Part shown: one piece after another, positions 21,310 through 31,968 of the stretch
Layout: each line of letters starts with the position of its first letter
How positions within the stretch are numbered: position 1 is the first letter of the stretch
NCBI GenBank assembly: GCA_022497145.1
Contig: MU385865.1
Coordinates: forward strand, 476,176-540,175
DNA: 64,000 bases
Direction of reading: 5' to 3'
From: Rostrohypoxylon terebratum
Lineage: Eukaryota > Ascomycota > Sordariomycetes > Xylariales > Hypoxylaceae
Program-made: the position numbers and the translations under genes
Notes under the pieces: model-generated
What the model saw: the letters and a program-made list of their open reading frames with translations, nothing else
Database searches by the model: none
What the model was told of the DNA's origin: nothing

Positions 21310-23945
21310 TATACAGCAGTAAAAACAAGCCCCTGTATTGATAGGGTGAGTCCTTACCTAATTAGTAACCCTCAGAATCTAAAACGTTTCGTCGTGCTAG
21401 GGTCCTCGATCTCCCTAGGGCCTAGGTACATGCGTAGGTAGTCTAAACTTACCTGCTGCTTATTCTCCCTGTAACTGCTTCTACAACGGGCAGTGACAAT
21501 CCAACGTCGTGACTTGAGGTTGCTATATTTCCATATCCGTATTCGATAACATGGTTGGGTTTTACGTCCATTGGAACATTCATATAGAATTATACCTAAA
21601 GCAAATGTTATTTTGCCATCTCCAACAATGCATACTAGGTATAATCCCGCTATGTGACTCGGGGCATGCGGCGGCTACGGTGGTCTAGGTTAGGGGACTA
21701 GGTACATAGTATTGTATTGTACAATACCTGAATACCTACTAGCTACTAGTAGTAGGTAATGAATGACCCCTTGTTCCATCTATGTAAGTCAAGATCACGT
21801 TGTACTACTGCAAATATGTATAATAATACATTGATGGTTGTGTAGGTTAAGTACTATGTACATACTCACATCCACATCTACAGTGCATCACAGTCTCCTC
21901 CCTAGTAGCCATAAAGTTTGTATCGATACTTCTAAGCATAAGTACATATCCATGGTTGTATCTGATATTCCCATTGGTCACTAAGCCCGTCTACTTTTTT
22001 TTTTTTTTTTTGGAAAGGCTTAAGTGCTGTAGCCTGTACGTAGTCGTATATGCTGGGTATCGTACATATCCGCAATTCCCACCCAAGTTCCGCAGCGCTA
22101 ACGCTATCCTTGAATATTATTGATAGCTGAACGATGGAGAGTCGACACTCGATAGTCTCGACTCTCGATAATGGTGGACAGTGGTGGAGGAGAGGGAGGG
22201 TGGATGAACGTACTATGTAATGACTCGGGACATGAGCATGTTACGACAATTACCCAAGCTAAGTAATAGGCCCCATCCTTTTCAAGATATACTAAGGTTA
22301 CGATGCAAGGCAAGATACGGGCTATTACTTACTTCCTTACTCACTGACTTGGCTCCATTTGCTAACCTCCAGGCCATTCTACCATATATGGCAGTAGTAT
22401 CTTGGGCCTCTATCTGGACAACCAGGACAGGTCCAAATCTGTTCCAATTCCATGTTCGACATTGTGCGCATCGCATTAATTATTGTCTATTTTTATTATT
22501 ATTCTTTTAGCCCAGCTTATCATATCTTGCCAGCACATTGCCAGTAACATACATAATAAGTGTAGGTGGTTATAGTGGTTATACGTTGTGGCGACTCGGT
22601 ACATAACTAACGGCCTAAATGACTTTCGAGTATTGTGGGAGCCCTGCCTAATGTTCAAGTACATCGGCCTATCCGAATAGCGACAAAACACTAAATGTAC
22701 GTAGAATATATCCCATCCGTTACTACGGGAGGATGCTGGTGTCCAAATTCGATCGGACATACATCCCTTCCAAAGACCCTTCCAAAGACTTCTAGGGTTT
22801 CAAAAGTCAAGTCAGGATGACAAGGCGGCATATGCGCTGAGTCAGAAATGGCTATAGATAAGAGCACTACCTCATGTACAAGTATCCTTTCGGGGTTTAC
22901 TACAAGGAAAGTTCAAATCCATTATCCTATGAGAGTCTCTTGTCATATACTCAAGTGGACTTTCGCGATATCAATACTTTTACGTAGTATGTTACTGGTA
23001 TCGAATTCTACTCAAGATTCAAGTAGCCAAATGCATTTAACCTAATCATATATGACAAATAACAAACGCCTGAAACATCTGATAAAGAATCTGCTTTCGA
23101 TTAAGCATACCTATCGATGCGATTTCTTATATACCTAGGACCTAGGACCTAGGTGTCTTGGAGGGTGCTTATAGGCATAGAAAGGCTAACTCCCTTCGAC
23201 GACATTAAGCTTACTGCCAATTTTACTACGGGGACAGCACCGAAGCAATTTTAAACTCATTTGAGCCTCCTTGACATATACTACGTAGTATCTCATCTTG
23301 AAGAGCGTATCGAAGGATACTTTTTTGGACTAATAGTCGAAACATCAAAATCCTTCTTGTCTCGTCGTTAGTTTCATAATACTCACCAAACCCCGTGAAA
23401 TCATAAAAACGAGTAGTCAAGTGATTGAAGTGACTTACCAATTGATACATTCGCGAGAAATTTCATCTAGTAAAGATGTCATCTAAGTAGGATGATGCCA
23501 AAAAGATGTATTTTGAATCCCGTCAACTAGCCGGGCACACTAGCTGGGGAAATACTATATTACAACTAATCATGCCGCATCGCCTTATACATCCATTAAC
23601 CCGCTTTTGAGTACCTATGCAATCAAAGAGATGAACAACCAGTTGATCTATATATAGTCCGAGGGTATATTCCATACATGAAGTTACTCGAAGGACTTTG
23701 TCTCCCACGAGGGCCTCGTTACTATTGCACAACATTGAACGTTTTTTTGGACACGCCCTTGGTATCTATACCCGCCTACCTAAGCAGGAGGGGAAGAAGG
23801 TGAAAGGATGACGTATGTCGAAGACCGCCTCAAATCCTTAACCTTCCCACATACATGGATGGTAACCATCTTATCCCGAGTCGAGGTAACAGTCTTTCGA
23901 TTAAGAACAAGAAGAAAGTAACCGATTCATTTACCCACTAAATTT
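21310..23945. other. Spacer with decayed sequence, no supported gene
   Basis: The interval holds CCTAGG palindromes (near 21420 and 23134-23153), a T-run near 21995, and several imperfect palindromes around 21720-21760 and 22130-22180. A minus-strand fragment at 23226-23450 reads like protein sequence but has no clear start or family. Confidence 0.4.
23226..23450 (-). pseudogene. Possible gene fragment, unrecognised
   Basis: A 74-codon frame contains a hydrophobic-charged stretch (RRILMFRLLVQKSILRYALQ) that looks like an ordinary alpha-helical protein. Good donor-like GTAAGT follows its fourth codon, so the frame could also be an intron shadow. No neighbouring exons could be joined to it and I do not recognise a family. 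It may be a relic of a lost gene or chance. Confidence 0.2.
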
Positions 23946-25243
23946 TCAGTGATGATGACCAAACTGTGTGAGAAGAGGTAAGAACATCCCAATTACCGTC
24001 GCTAGTGTTTCTCGCATCTGGGGATGGGCGTGTTTTCTTTGGTTGCCATCGGCATAACCGTTGGGGATGGAACCGGCTTCATGGCCGGAAGGGGAGTCGC
24101 CTTCTTGCATAGAATGCATCGCAACGTACCTAGGAACATTGGTTAGATTAAATTAAGCAAGTAATGAAGTCGATTCGAGACTCACAGAAAAGTTCCCGCC
24201 GAGAATAGCAATAGCATTCCAGTCCACCATTGATTCAGCTGACCCTCGCCGCCACCACCCAAGAAACTGACGAGTATGAATGTTGCCCAAGCACCGAACG
24301 GGGACGCCAAACTGAACACTATCAAGTGGCCTCGGGCCGCACGTTTTGAGAGGCCTTGTTTTAATAGGATGGAGGTAAGACCAAACGCTGCGGGAGCTTT
24401 GTGTACCATTATAGCAATGAATACGATGAAGCCTAGCTTCGTATCTGGCGAAGTGGCCGAAGCCCCCATCGCGATACCGTCTGCTGCGGCATGGATGACT
24501 AGTCCCGTTGTGGTGGCTAGGCTCCTTGACTGCTTCGGTGTTGGTGTCAGAGAACCTAGGAAGCCTTCGGATTCTTCTTCATCTCCAGAAAGCGACGAGG
24601 CGCCCAGATTGCTTAGACTGATATGTCTCGGCGGGGGAGGCGGTTGGAAATTCTCTGACGCATGGCGAGGAAGTCGGTCGATAAGAAACATGAGAATGAA
24701 TCCTAAAATCAGAGAAAGTCCGATATAGAAAGTTGGTACCTCGAACCCAGCATGTTGGTTTCCCACTGGGCTTTTTGTATCGTCGCTTGGTATCATGTCG
24801 GGATCTTGTGCGAATCTGGGGGCCAATATATTTCCTAGACTACCCAAGCTTCTGGTATTCCGAGAATGCGCCGGAATCGAAGCTTCTGTTATCGCTTCAA
24901 CCCCTTCTGGTATGATGACTATCAAAGACGTGCCTACGAGAATGCCTATGCCGATGCTTGATATCAATCGAAGTTGTGATTGCGATAGGGACATAGATAG
25001 TGGTAGTGCGCCGGCAAGAAAGGAGCTATTCTCATCAGTTTTCGGTCTTAGGAGGTCGTGGTCGGGATATGAGTATTCGAAGCACTCACGCTAATGCCAT
25101 AACAACCTAAAATTAGAGAGGAAATATTAGTCTTCATTTCCAACTTCAACTTGAAGAAAAACATAGCCGGAGACGACGTAGAATTGGGTAATTGGTGGGC
25201 ATACCGTTGAGGCGAGTAGAATGAATAATCCAGTCCCAGCCAT
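23946..25243 (-). CDS. ZIP-family zinc transporter (ZIP9/ATX2 type)
   Basis: Four exons (25243-25205, 25106-25090, 25025-24186, 24129-23946) give 359 residues. The second exon has only 17 bases. The N-terminus (MAGTGLFILLAST, then VVMALASFLAGALPLSMSLS) forms the first helix. The second contains IGIGILVGTSLIVIIPEGVEA. A long loop follows, with a Pro-rich segment. The core metal-binding helix reads TGLVIHAAADGIAMGASATS, with the HxxxDG signature of ZIP transporters, and the next helix has VHKAPAAFGL. The protein probably moves zinc or manganese into the cytosol, as the ZIP9/Atx2 branch does from Golgi compartments. Location and metal are inferred from the family. It is head to head with HAT1. 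Confidence 0.88.
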
Positions 25244-26109
25244 GATTGCCGCGTTCACCTCAAGGGAGCACCTAACAAGATAATTGCTTGTTACCGATTC
25301 ATTGGCGAGGTTTTGGACTCAATTTAGATGCTTGTCTGCGGATGGAACTGTCTTGAAAGGGTGGAGGATGGCAGGGGGAGAGATAAGTTATGGATAATGA
25401 GGTTCCTCGTAGGTAGTAATTTGAAGTGACGAGAGAATCAGAGGTTAAACGTTCAAATGTTCATCTTTTTTTGCGACGGTAGCCTCAACAATGTCAGAGC
25501 CTCTCCTAGTGGTTTTCCTAGCAGTTTCCCTGTTCAATGTCCACTAAATTTAACCCCTGCTATAACTTGCTTTTAGGCGGGACTGTCGCACGTCACTGCC
25601 GATTTTCCATTTCGAGTGGTACCTGTCTAGAAATTACGCTATGTCCAAAAGGAGCTTAGATCAAATGCCAAGGTCCGAACGATCTGACTTTGAACCTTGG
25701 AACTCTTTTATCCCGGATACTTGGTTCGTGCACAAAGCACCTGCCATGATCCACTAAGACAGACGCGCTGCTTCCATGTACGAACGCGATACGCAGATCT
25801 CGGGGAAGCGCGTAAATTGTTAAATGTTCAACAACGACCGCCTTCCAACTAATATTCGAACCCTTTTCTTGAGCGCCGTCGGTTTTATCAACCATTGATC
25901 CTTCGAGCGCATACGATACCAATCGCATCGGACTCAATCATCCAATCGCATAGCACGCCGCATCTAACGTGCTTCTTTTACGAATCATAATTTTAGAGAA
26001 ATTTCTTTGCACAGCTTCGCCGTAAGCTTATCGCATACACAGCCGATCCTAGATTACCCATCCCCCGATCATTGCCAGTAGGAATTTCTATCAAGGATCG
26101 CCTTACAAG
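25244..26109. promoter_or_regulatory. Shared upstream region of the ZIP gene and HAT1
   Basis: These 866 bases lie between two divergent start codons. No coding frame is supported and no specific binding site was identified. The shared-promoter role is inferred from orientation. Confidence 0.4.
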
Positions 26110-27696
26110 ATGGAGGAAGAGTGTACGTGAAAATTTATGTTGCGAAGAAATGAAGATAGTAGCTAACCTATTCTTTCTAGGGACGGCGGATGCCAACGAG
26201 GCGATTACTTTATCGCTCGTCATACCTGACAACAACAATAAAGATAATATCACGACCATCGAGACCTTTAAGCCGAAGTTCACATACCCCATCTTTGGCG
26301 AGGATGAACGAATCTTTGGCTACAAGGGTCTCAAGATCAACCTTACTTTCGACGCCAGGGACTTTCGCCCTCACTTTTCGATGTCGTCATCTCGCAAGTT
26401 TACCCCCGTTGGCGATGTTGAGGCGCTAGATGTGAAGGAGACCATGAAGGAATATCTAACAGGTGGTATGCTCATATTCTAATGGATAATTTTGTTGCTA
26501 GCTGTTAACAGTGTCTAGCCGCGTTTCAATCTAGGAGTTTATTCACACGGGCTGTCCAAGAGCAAAATGATTCTTGGGGGCCCCTCGGGAAATTAGTGAA
26601 GAAGATTGAGAAAGATGGAGAGATCTACGAGATTTGGCACGGAACCCTGGACGACCCCTTAGTCCGCCAGATGATGAAGCGTATTCAGATCATGGTCTTG
26701 TTCTTCATCGAAGGTGGATCCTACATCATTGACATGGATGAGGTTGGCGAGTCAGAGGCTTCTCTTGCGCGATGGTCCGTGTACTGGGTTTACAAGAAGA
26801 CTGCTACAAACCAGTACTTTTTCCAGGGTTTCGCGACCACGTACGACTTTTGGATGTTTCAAAAACCAGCTTCTACCATCTTACCTGGCTCCGAGAAAGA
26901 GTCGGACTCCTGGGAACTTCCCAAAGGTGACACTAACGACGGGATGATCCACCGCATGAGAATTTCCCAGTTCTTGATCCTTCCCCCTTACCAAGGAAAA
27001 GGCCTCGGTTCCTTCCTCTACAGTACTATCTATGAGATCGCCATGAACTCCGCTACTACGACGGAACTTACGGTTGAGGATCCCAACGAGGACTTTGATC
27101 TCTTGCGAGACTTGTGTGATATTACCTACTTGCGTAAGAACGTGCCCGAGTTTGCGGAACTAAAGATCAATACGGATGTCTCTGTTCCTGGAAAGGGTGG
27201 TCTATTACATGACACTACCCAGATATCCCCCAGTGATGGGAGCCGTTCTAGCACGGGAATCGTGGACACAGAGAAGCTCGAGAGTATTCGGGTCAAGAAC
27301 AAGATTGCGCCACGACAGTTTTCGCGACTTGTCGAAATGCAACTCATGTCGAAGTTGCCGGACTCTGTCCGACCTCGAGCGGAACCTGAAGCTAAGAAAC
27401 CAACCGCTTCAAAGGAAGACAAGCACGAGTATGGTCTCTGGCGCCTCCTTCTTAAGCAACGTCTATACCGTCGGAATGTCTCAATTCTCGGCGAATTTGA
27501 AGTTACCGAGCGAATCATCAAGTTGAACGAGACGCTCGATAACGTCGAGTGGGAATATGCTCGAATTCTTGATCGTATCGAGTCGAAGTCTGTTGCCCCC
27601 GGCGAGGCGCTGGTCTCTCGTGGCAAACGAAAACCGGATGACGAGGCTGACGCAGAGAGTCGATCGGATAAGAAGGCACGAGTTTCAGAGGCATAA
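26110..27696 (+). CDS. HAT1: Type B histone acetyltransferase catalytic subunit
   Basis: Three exons (26110-26122, 26181-26462, 26519-27696) give 490 residues. The first coding exon has just 13 bases (MEEE plus one base), joined to TADANEAITLSL. The N-terminal HAT1 domain includes FTYPIFGEDERIFGYKGLKI. The GNAT core includes MVLFFIEGGSYI and, near residues 243-270, FLILPPYQGKGLGSFLYSTI with the acetyl-CoA loop QGKGLG. The C-terminal part is helical and ends in a basic, nuclear-signal-like stretch (GKRKPDDEADAESRSDKKAR). Hat1 acetylates new histone H4 at Lys5 and Lys12 with the RbAp46-like subunit Hat2. The second intron has a weak donor (GTGGTA). Keeping that intron would end the protein after about 103 residues. 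Confidence 0.92.
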
Positions 27697-28106
27697 ATGG
27701 GAGTCAGGAATAGGTTGGGCACAACTGCGAGCACTGTTGAGGTTTCCGGTTGGTCATGTGGTAACGGAGTTTAGGCTGATTCTATGATACCTGCTTTGCA
27801 TTGACGTTTCCGAAGGGGTTGGCATGCCCCGTATGGGGAATATTTGGGGATGAGGGTTCATGGTCCCTATTTTCTAAGGGATGTTGGACATGAGGGCGTA
27901 GGTTTGGGCTTCAATGCCACATATTTACACATTGCATACATTTGCACCTGTACAGAAATTCGAATAAAAGTCCGTTATTTTAGATTCTCAATTGTGACCT
28001 TCATCTATCGTGAAAACGCCGTAAACTCCATTCAGTATGCAGATTCAGAATCATTCCTCACCTCTGCTAGGTAAAGAGTCTGTATGAGGCTCTTTTATCC
28101 TAGGAC
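27697..28106. other. Spacer between convergent HAT1 and P5CR genes
   Basis: This holds the two 3' ends. CCTAGG palindromes at about 28099-28110 overlap the P5CR stop codon. No gene is seen. Confidence 0.45.
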
Positions 28107-29146
28107 CTAGGTGCCTTTTCCAAGTTGGCTGGCGACAACGGCGGCCTCTTTCACCGCCTTGGAGACGGTTGATCGTACTTTTCCCTCTTCGAGTACCAGG
28201 AGACCCTCAATGGTGCACCCGCCAGGTGTGCTGATTTTGTCGCGGAGTAAGGCTGGGTGGTCTCCGTTCTGGACCAAGGCAGCGCAGCCCTTCATGCTCT
28301 GGGCTGCCATTCTCAGAGCCTCGGCTCGCGGCACGCCCAAAGATACGGCGCCATCGACAGCGGCCTCGAGCACGAGGGAGAAGAAAGCTGGACCAGATCC
28401 GGCGAGCGCTGTCGACGCATCCATGTTCTTGGCAGGAAGGTAGATGACGTCGCCGACGCGCTTGAAGATCCAAGTCACGAGGCTGGAGGTGTGGGCTGGT
28501 AGGGGAGGGTTGGAATCGGCGATCACTGTCATGCCTTGTCGGACTATGCTGGCTGTGTTGGGCAGGGCTCGAACAATTCGGCATCGTCCGTCGACCTCGG
28601 GGTCCTTCTCGGGCACAGCGCCGTGCAGGATCTTCTCAATCTGGGGAACGGTGATACCGGCGCAAATGCTGATCATGAGCTTGCCGTGGAGAGCCTTGGC
28701 CATGCCGGGCTCGTTCAACAGGTCCTCAACCATGTAGGGCTTGCAGGCGAGGATGACGACCTCGCTCTTCATGACCGCGGCTACATTCTCCTTCTGGACG
28801 ACCTTGACCGAGGAGCTGTGCTCCCAGAGGGCTTGCTTTACGCGCTTGGCGGACTCGGGTTTGCGCACGCATGCGATGAAGCGCGAGGGAAGGCGGGAGG
28901 GAACCTCGTCTGCGGGGGTCGATCTTCCGGAAGGGGTCTGCAGGGGCTTAGGACCGGACATTTCCTGCAGGGAGTTGAGGATCCCGGAGAGGATTGCGAT
29001 TCCCATGGTTCCTAGGGGAAGTCAATTAGCTGACTGCATATATGTGCGACACGGGGTTTCAAGTGAGACATACCGCAGCCAAGAACCGCCAAGGTCAGCT
29101 CGGGGGTGCTATGGTCATTGTGCGCATGGTGGGTGATAGCCAACAT
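28107..29146 (-). CDS. PRO3: Pyrroline-5-carboxylate reductase
   Basis: Two exons (29146-29074 and 29011-28107) give 325 residues. The enzyme makes proline from pyrroline-5-carboxylate using NAD(P)H, the last step of proline synthesis. Residues 20-28 (AVLGCGTMG) form the nucleotide-binding loop of the Rossmann fold. The middle part has VVILACKPYMVEDLL and GKLMISICAGITVPQIEKIL. The C-terminal dimer domain has ALAGSGPAFFSLVLEAAVDG and DKISTPGGCTIEGLLVLEEG, which is the P5CR signature. The start MLAITHH was chosen because an acceptor-like TTTCCAG lies 12 bases upstream, suggesting a 5' UTR intron. An in-frame ATG pair further upstream would add nine residues. The gene is head to head with CTK3. 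I saw no perfect TGACTCA (Cpc1/Gcn4) site in the shared region. Confidence 0.93.
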
Positions 29147-30002
29147 CTTGTCGATTGTCTGGAAATACATCATGGATGTCAGTGATCACCAGTAATCAGC
29201 GATTTGTGTTATGAATTGGTTTGGGTTTGGTATAACTGACTTGCTTTGATGATCTGTAGGTTTGGTCTTATTTTCTATCTTCCAGGTTAGGGTAGAAAAA
29301 GGGAGAAGATAGGTCGTCAGTCGTCAATCGCATATAACGACGACAATAGCTGCCCAAGGTAAGAAGGGAGAAAAAAAAACTCATGAATTCTCTCGCTAAA
29401 AGCAAAGCTATATAAACAAATCAAAAGATTAAACAAGTAAAAAGCACGTTCCACCACATCACAGGACACCTGTCACGTTTCCCCCAATAGTAAGCTTAAG
29501 TATTTGGGTGCTTGAACTTCACGAAGAAGAACCGCTTCGAAGTTGATCAGGTTCTTTTTACATTCTCGTGCTGGTGCTGGCGATTCCCAACTCTGGTACA
29601 GATTTGTACCCATTTACCGAAGTGACACCGAATACCCGTTGACGCTAACCTTCACCGTTAACCACTTTTGGTCTAGATCTACAGTATCGGGGTAAAAATA
29701 TACATGTATAAATAATCCCTGCATCATTTTCTGATTTTTTTTATGGCAGGCAAGACTCGAACGGGAGCAATCAATGGTGGGGGACACACCTGCAAGTTTT
29801 ATCTTATCGTGCCCCCATAGAAAACACCGGGGTGCAGTAGCTCTCTGCTCTACTTCTCTATTCGTAGAAGCTTAACATTCCAAGCTCATATAATCCAATA
29901 CACCTTCAGCCTTACCTTTTTCAATCGTTTAGTTTTCTTTCCTCTCTTTACCTTCTTACACCTCATTCGTTTGCTAAGACAATCAATTTCACTCGCGTTG
30001 TC
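29147..30002. promoter_or_regulatory. Shared upstream region of P5CR and CTK3
   Basis: These 856 bases separate divergent start codons. A pyrimidine-rich tract just before the CTK3 start (about 29930-29990) fits a fungal core promoter or leader. A tRNA-like T-loop near 29750 was considered and rejected. Confidence 0.4.
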
Positions 30003-30964
30003 ATGGCGACTGCCGATCCCTTTGAAGTGCGAATGCGCTTCAGCTCTCAGCTGCAGCATCTCAATGCTAGCACGACATCCGCCCAGAAAGCTGCCCAGTT
30101 CGCATTGAAGTACAAGGACATGGACGAGGACCTACACTCGTGCATCTTGGAACAGCTCGAGAAGGCATGCAATATTCTACAATTTCCTTGTTTTCTATTC
30201 ATCATATTGAATTCATTTCCCATTCGTCAAGTATTCATATTTCATAATCACTAACTTTCAATTCTAGACGAGCATGAATACCCGGGCAAACATAATGTAC
30301 TTCCTTGAGCATCTCCTGGAGATGGCCTCGAAAGAACGACAGAATGATTACGTTCGCATGATGCAACGCGACATTCTCAGAGTTGTCGATGCGGTTTGTC
30401 CCGAGGATGGCTCTGGCGCTGCGAATGTCAAAGTTGTCAGAAAGGTAAATTTCCCAATACCAATATCAATTTCAATTGATGCATATCCGAGCTGATACTA
30501 ATTATGATTATTATCAATAGGTGCTCCAAGGCCTAATGACCAAGTCCATCCTGCTCGAACAGACCGTAATCGAAATCGAGGGTTGCTTGAAGGAGCGTGA
30601 CATATCCGCCGATCTTGGTTTCTCTTCACCCATCAATGGCGACGACACCTCTCGTTCTCGTACTATCAATGGCAATTCAACTGCCAATCGTCTCGACAAG
30701 CGTCAGATAGAGCAGCGAATCGAGGAAGACAGAGAGCGACACAAGCGCATGCGGGAGAGTATGTGGGTCGTACCTGCCTCTCTTGAAGGGGAAGCGATGA
30801 AGATACTTGACGAGACCAGCGACTACGGCGAGGATGACGAAACCTTTAGTCGCGAAGAACGAGACGAGTTTCTGCGTGAGGTAGAAGCGAACAAGTGCGA
30901 TCACATCCGGTCGAAAGAAGCCGAAGCTGCGGCTGCTAGAGGTAACGGGGCCTCGTCGCATTAG
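30003..30964 (+). CDS. CTK3: CTD kinase subunit gamma (CTK3)
   Basis: Three exons (30003-30164, 30268-30444, 30521-30964) give 260 residues. The first intron appears to be GC-AG, with AAG before GCATGC as donor. The N-terminal half is the CTK3 CID-like helical domain: DPFEVRMRFSSQLQHLNAST, then ILEQLEK joined to TSMNTRANIMYFLEHLLEMA and QRDILRVVDAVCP. The C-terminal half has IEQRIEEDRERHKRMRESMW and DYGEDDETFSREERDEF. Ctk3 is part of the CTDK-I complex, which phosphorylates Ser2 of the RNA polymerase II tail. The frame stays open in phase for 176 codons after the TAG at 30962 (see the next entry), so the true C-terminus is uncertain. Confidence 0.88.
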
Positions 30965-31495
30965 GAAGCGGCACCCTTATCTTCCAGCATCTTTAATAGC
31001 AATGACAACTTTGGTCAAGGAGCCAACAACGAGGCCGACAACGAGCACGGCGATGAGCCTCGTGGCGAGGGCAATGACGATCATCCTAAAGACAAGCCGG
31101 ATGACTCATCAGGTAGAGAGAGCAGAGACGATAAGCTCAAAGAGAGCCTTAAATGCAAGAATGGCAAAAAGAGTGGCCAGTGCCAGAGGGACAAACGTTT
31201 CCGCCGAAATCAATGTCGCAAAGCGCAGAAAGAAGCAGGCGAAACCTTCGGACGTCGACCAGACATTCCCTCCCGCCTATCGAACACAAGTTCCACGAGG
31301 CGTAGAAGAGGCCAGCCTGAAGCAAGAAAGGAGGCAAGAGAAAGACGCCAGCATGAGGATGAGCGTAATACCGAGGCTGCTATAGAACAGCGCTCTCGCG
31401 ATGAGAATGAGAGAACATGGCAGGCCTATCACAGGCGTAAGAAGGGGGGGAGACCAACCACGCGAAAAAGGCAGCATAAACCAGGGAGTCACTAA
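30965..31495 (+). other. In-phase open extension after the CTK3 stop
   Basis: Directly after the CTK3 TAG the same frame runs 176 codons to a TAA at 31493-31495. The first third is acidic and Asn/Gly-rich (GANNEADNEHGDEPRGEGND). The rest is strongly basic (KCKNGKKSGQCQRDKR, TSSTRRRRGQPEARKEARER, KKGGRPTTRKRQHKPGSH). Codons look like real coding sequence, with GAC, AAC, GAG and GGC dominating. A 78-base intron at 30942-31019 (GTAACG to TCAAG) would remove the TAG and join the parts in phase into a 411-residue protein. Other AG acceptors at 30987 and 30999 would shift the frame. Readthrough, alternative splicing, or a recent nonsense mutation are all possible. Confidence 0.45.
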
Positions 31496-31968
31496 TGCAT
31501 CATGAGCTTGGAGGCGTTTGGTGGGGAGAAAAAATTTCACTATGCATGGCGTCGAGGTCGTTCTAATAGGAGGTTCATATGGCATAACGTGGCATTTTGC
31601 ATGAGTGCATAGCACGCGATTGACATTCCCATGGGACGAGACATGCGCGATGTCGTCAACATGGTCGACTTTATCATGTCTCGCCCCAGAGAGGGTGTAC
31701 GATCTGGTCTGGCTTGGTTTGGTCATAGGAAATTTGGCATTTCAAGGATGATACCTCAATCGATTTGATTTTAGTTCACACATCGTTGTCTGCGTCATTG
31801 TCGTGCGTAGTTTGTATAATCAACGTATTGATTGTATTGGGGATAGTAGCAGCTGATAGCCAACCCCTCTATACTAGGTATTTTCGGCAATTGGAGATAT
31901 CTCCCGTAAGCATGCCTTGCCTTGGCCCCGCTAATCCACCTCACACTCTCCATCTTCAGCTTTTGAGT
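31496..31968. other. Spacer and leader of the PanE-like gene
   Basis: No separate gene is supported. The frame of the next gene is open upstream to an ATG at 31765, but that extension lacks any nucleotide-binding motif and looks like leader sequence. Confidence 0.4.

Noticed and set aside
29748..29825. tRNA-like 3' half on the minus strand (GTTCGAGTC loop)
   Set aside because: The presumed T-stem arms do not pair, no matching acceptor 5' strand or D-arm is found upstream, and the transcript would be followed by an A-run rather than a T-run terminator.
31002..31385. 127-codon frame overlapping the CTK3 extension
   Set aside because: It is the +1 shadow of the in-phase extension, rich in Thr, Met and Ala as expected from an off-frame reading.
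31765..31968. N-terminal extension of the PanE-like protein
   Set aside because: The frame is open to an upstream ATG, but the Rossmann fold of this family starts at the very N-terminus, at 31969.
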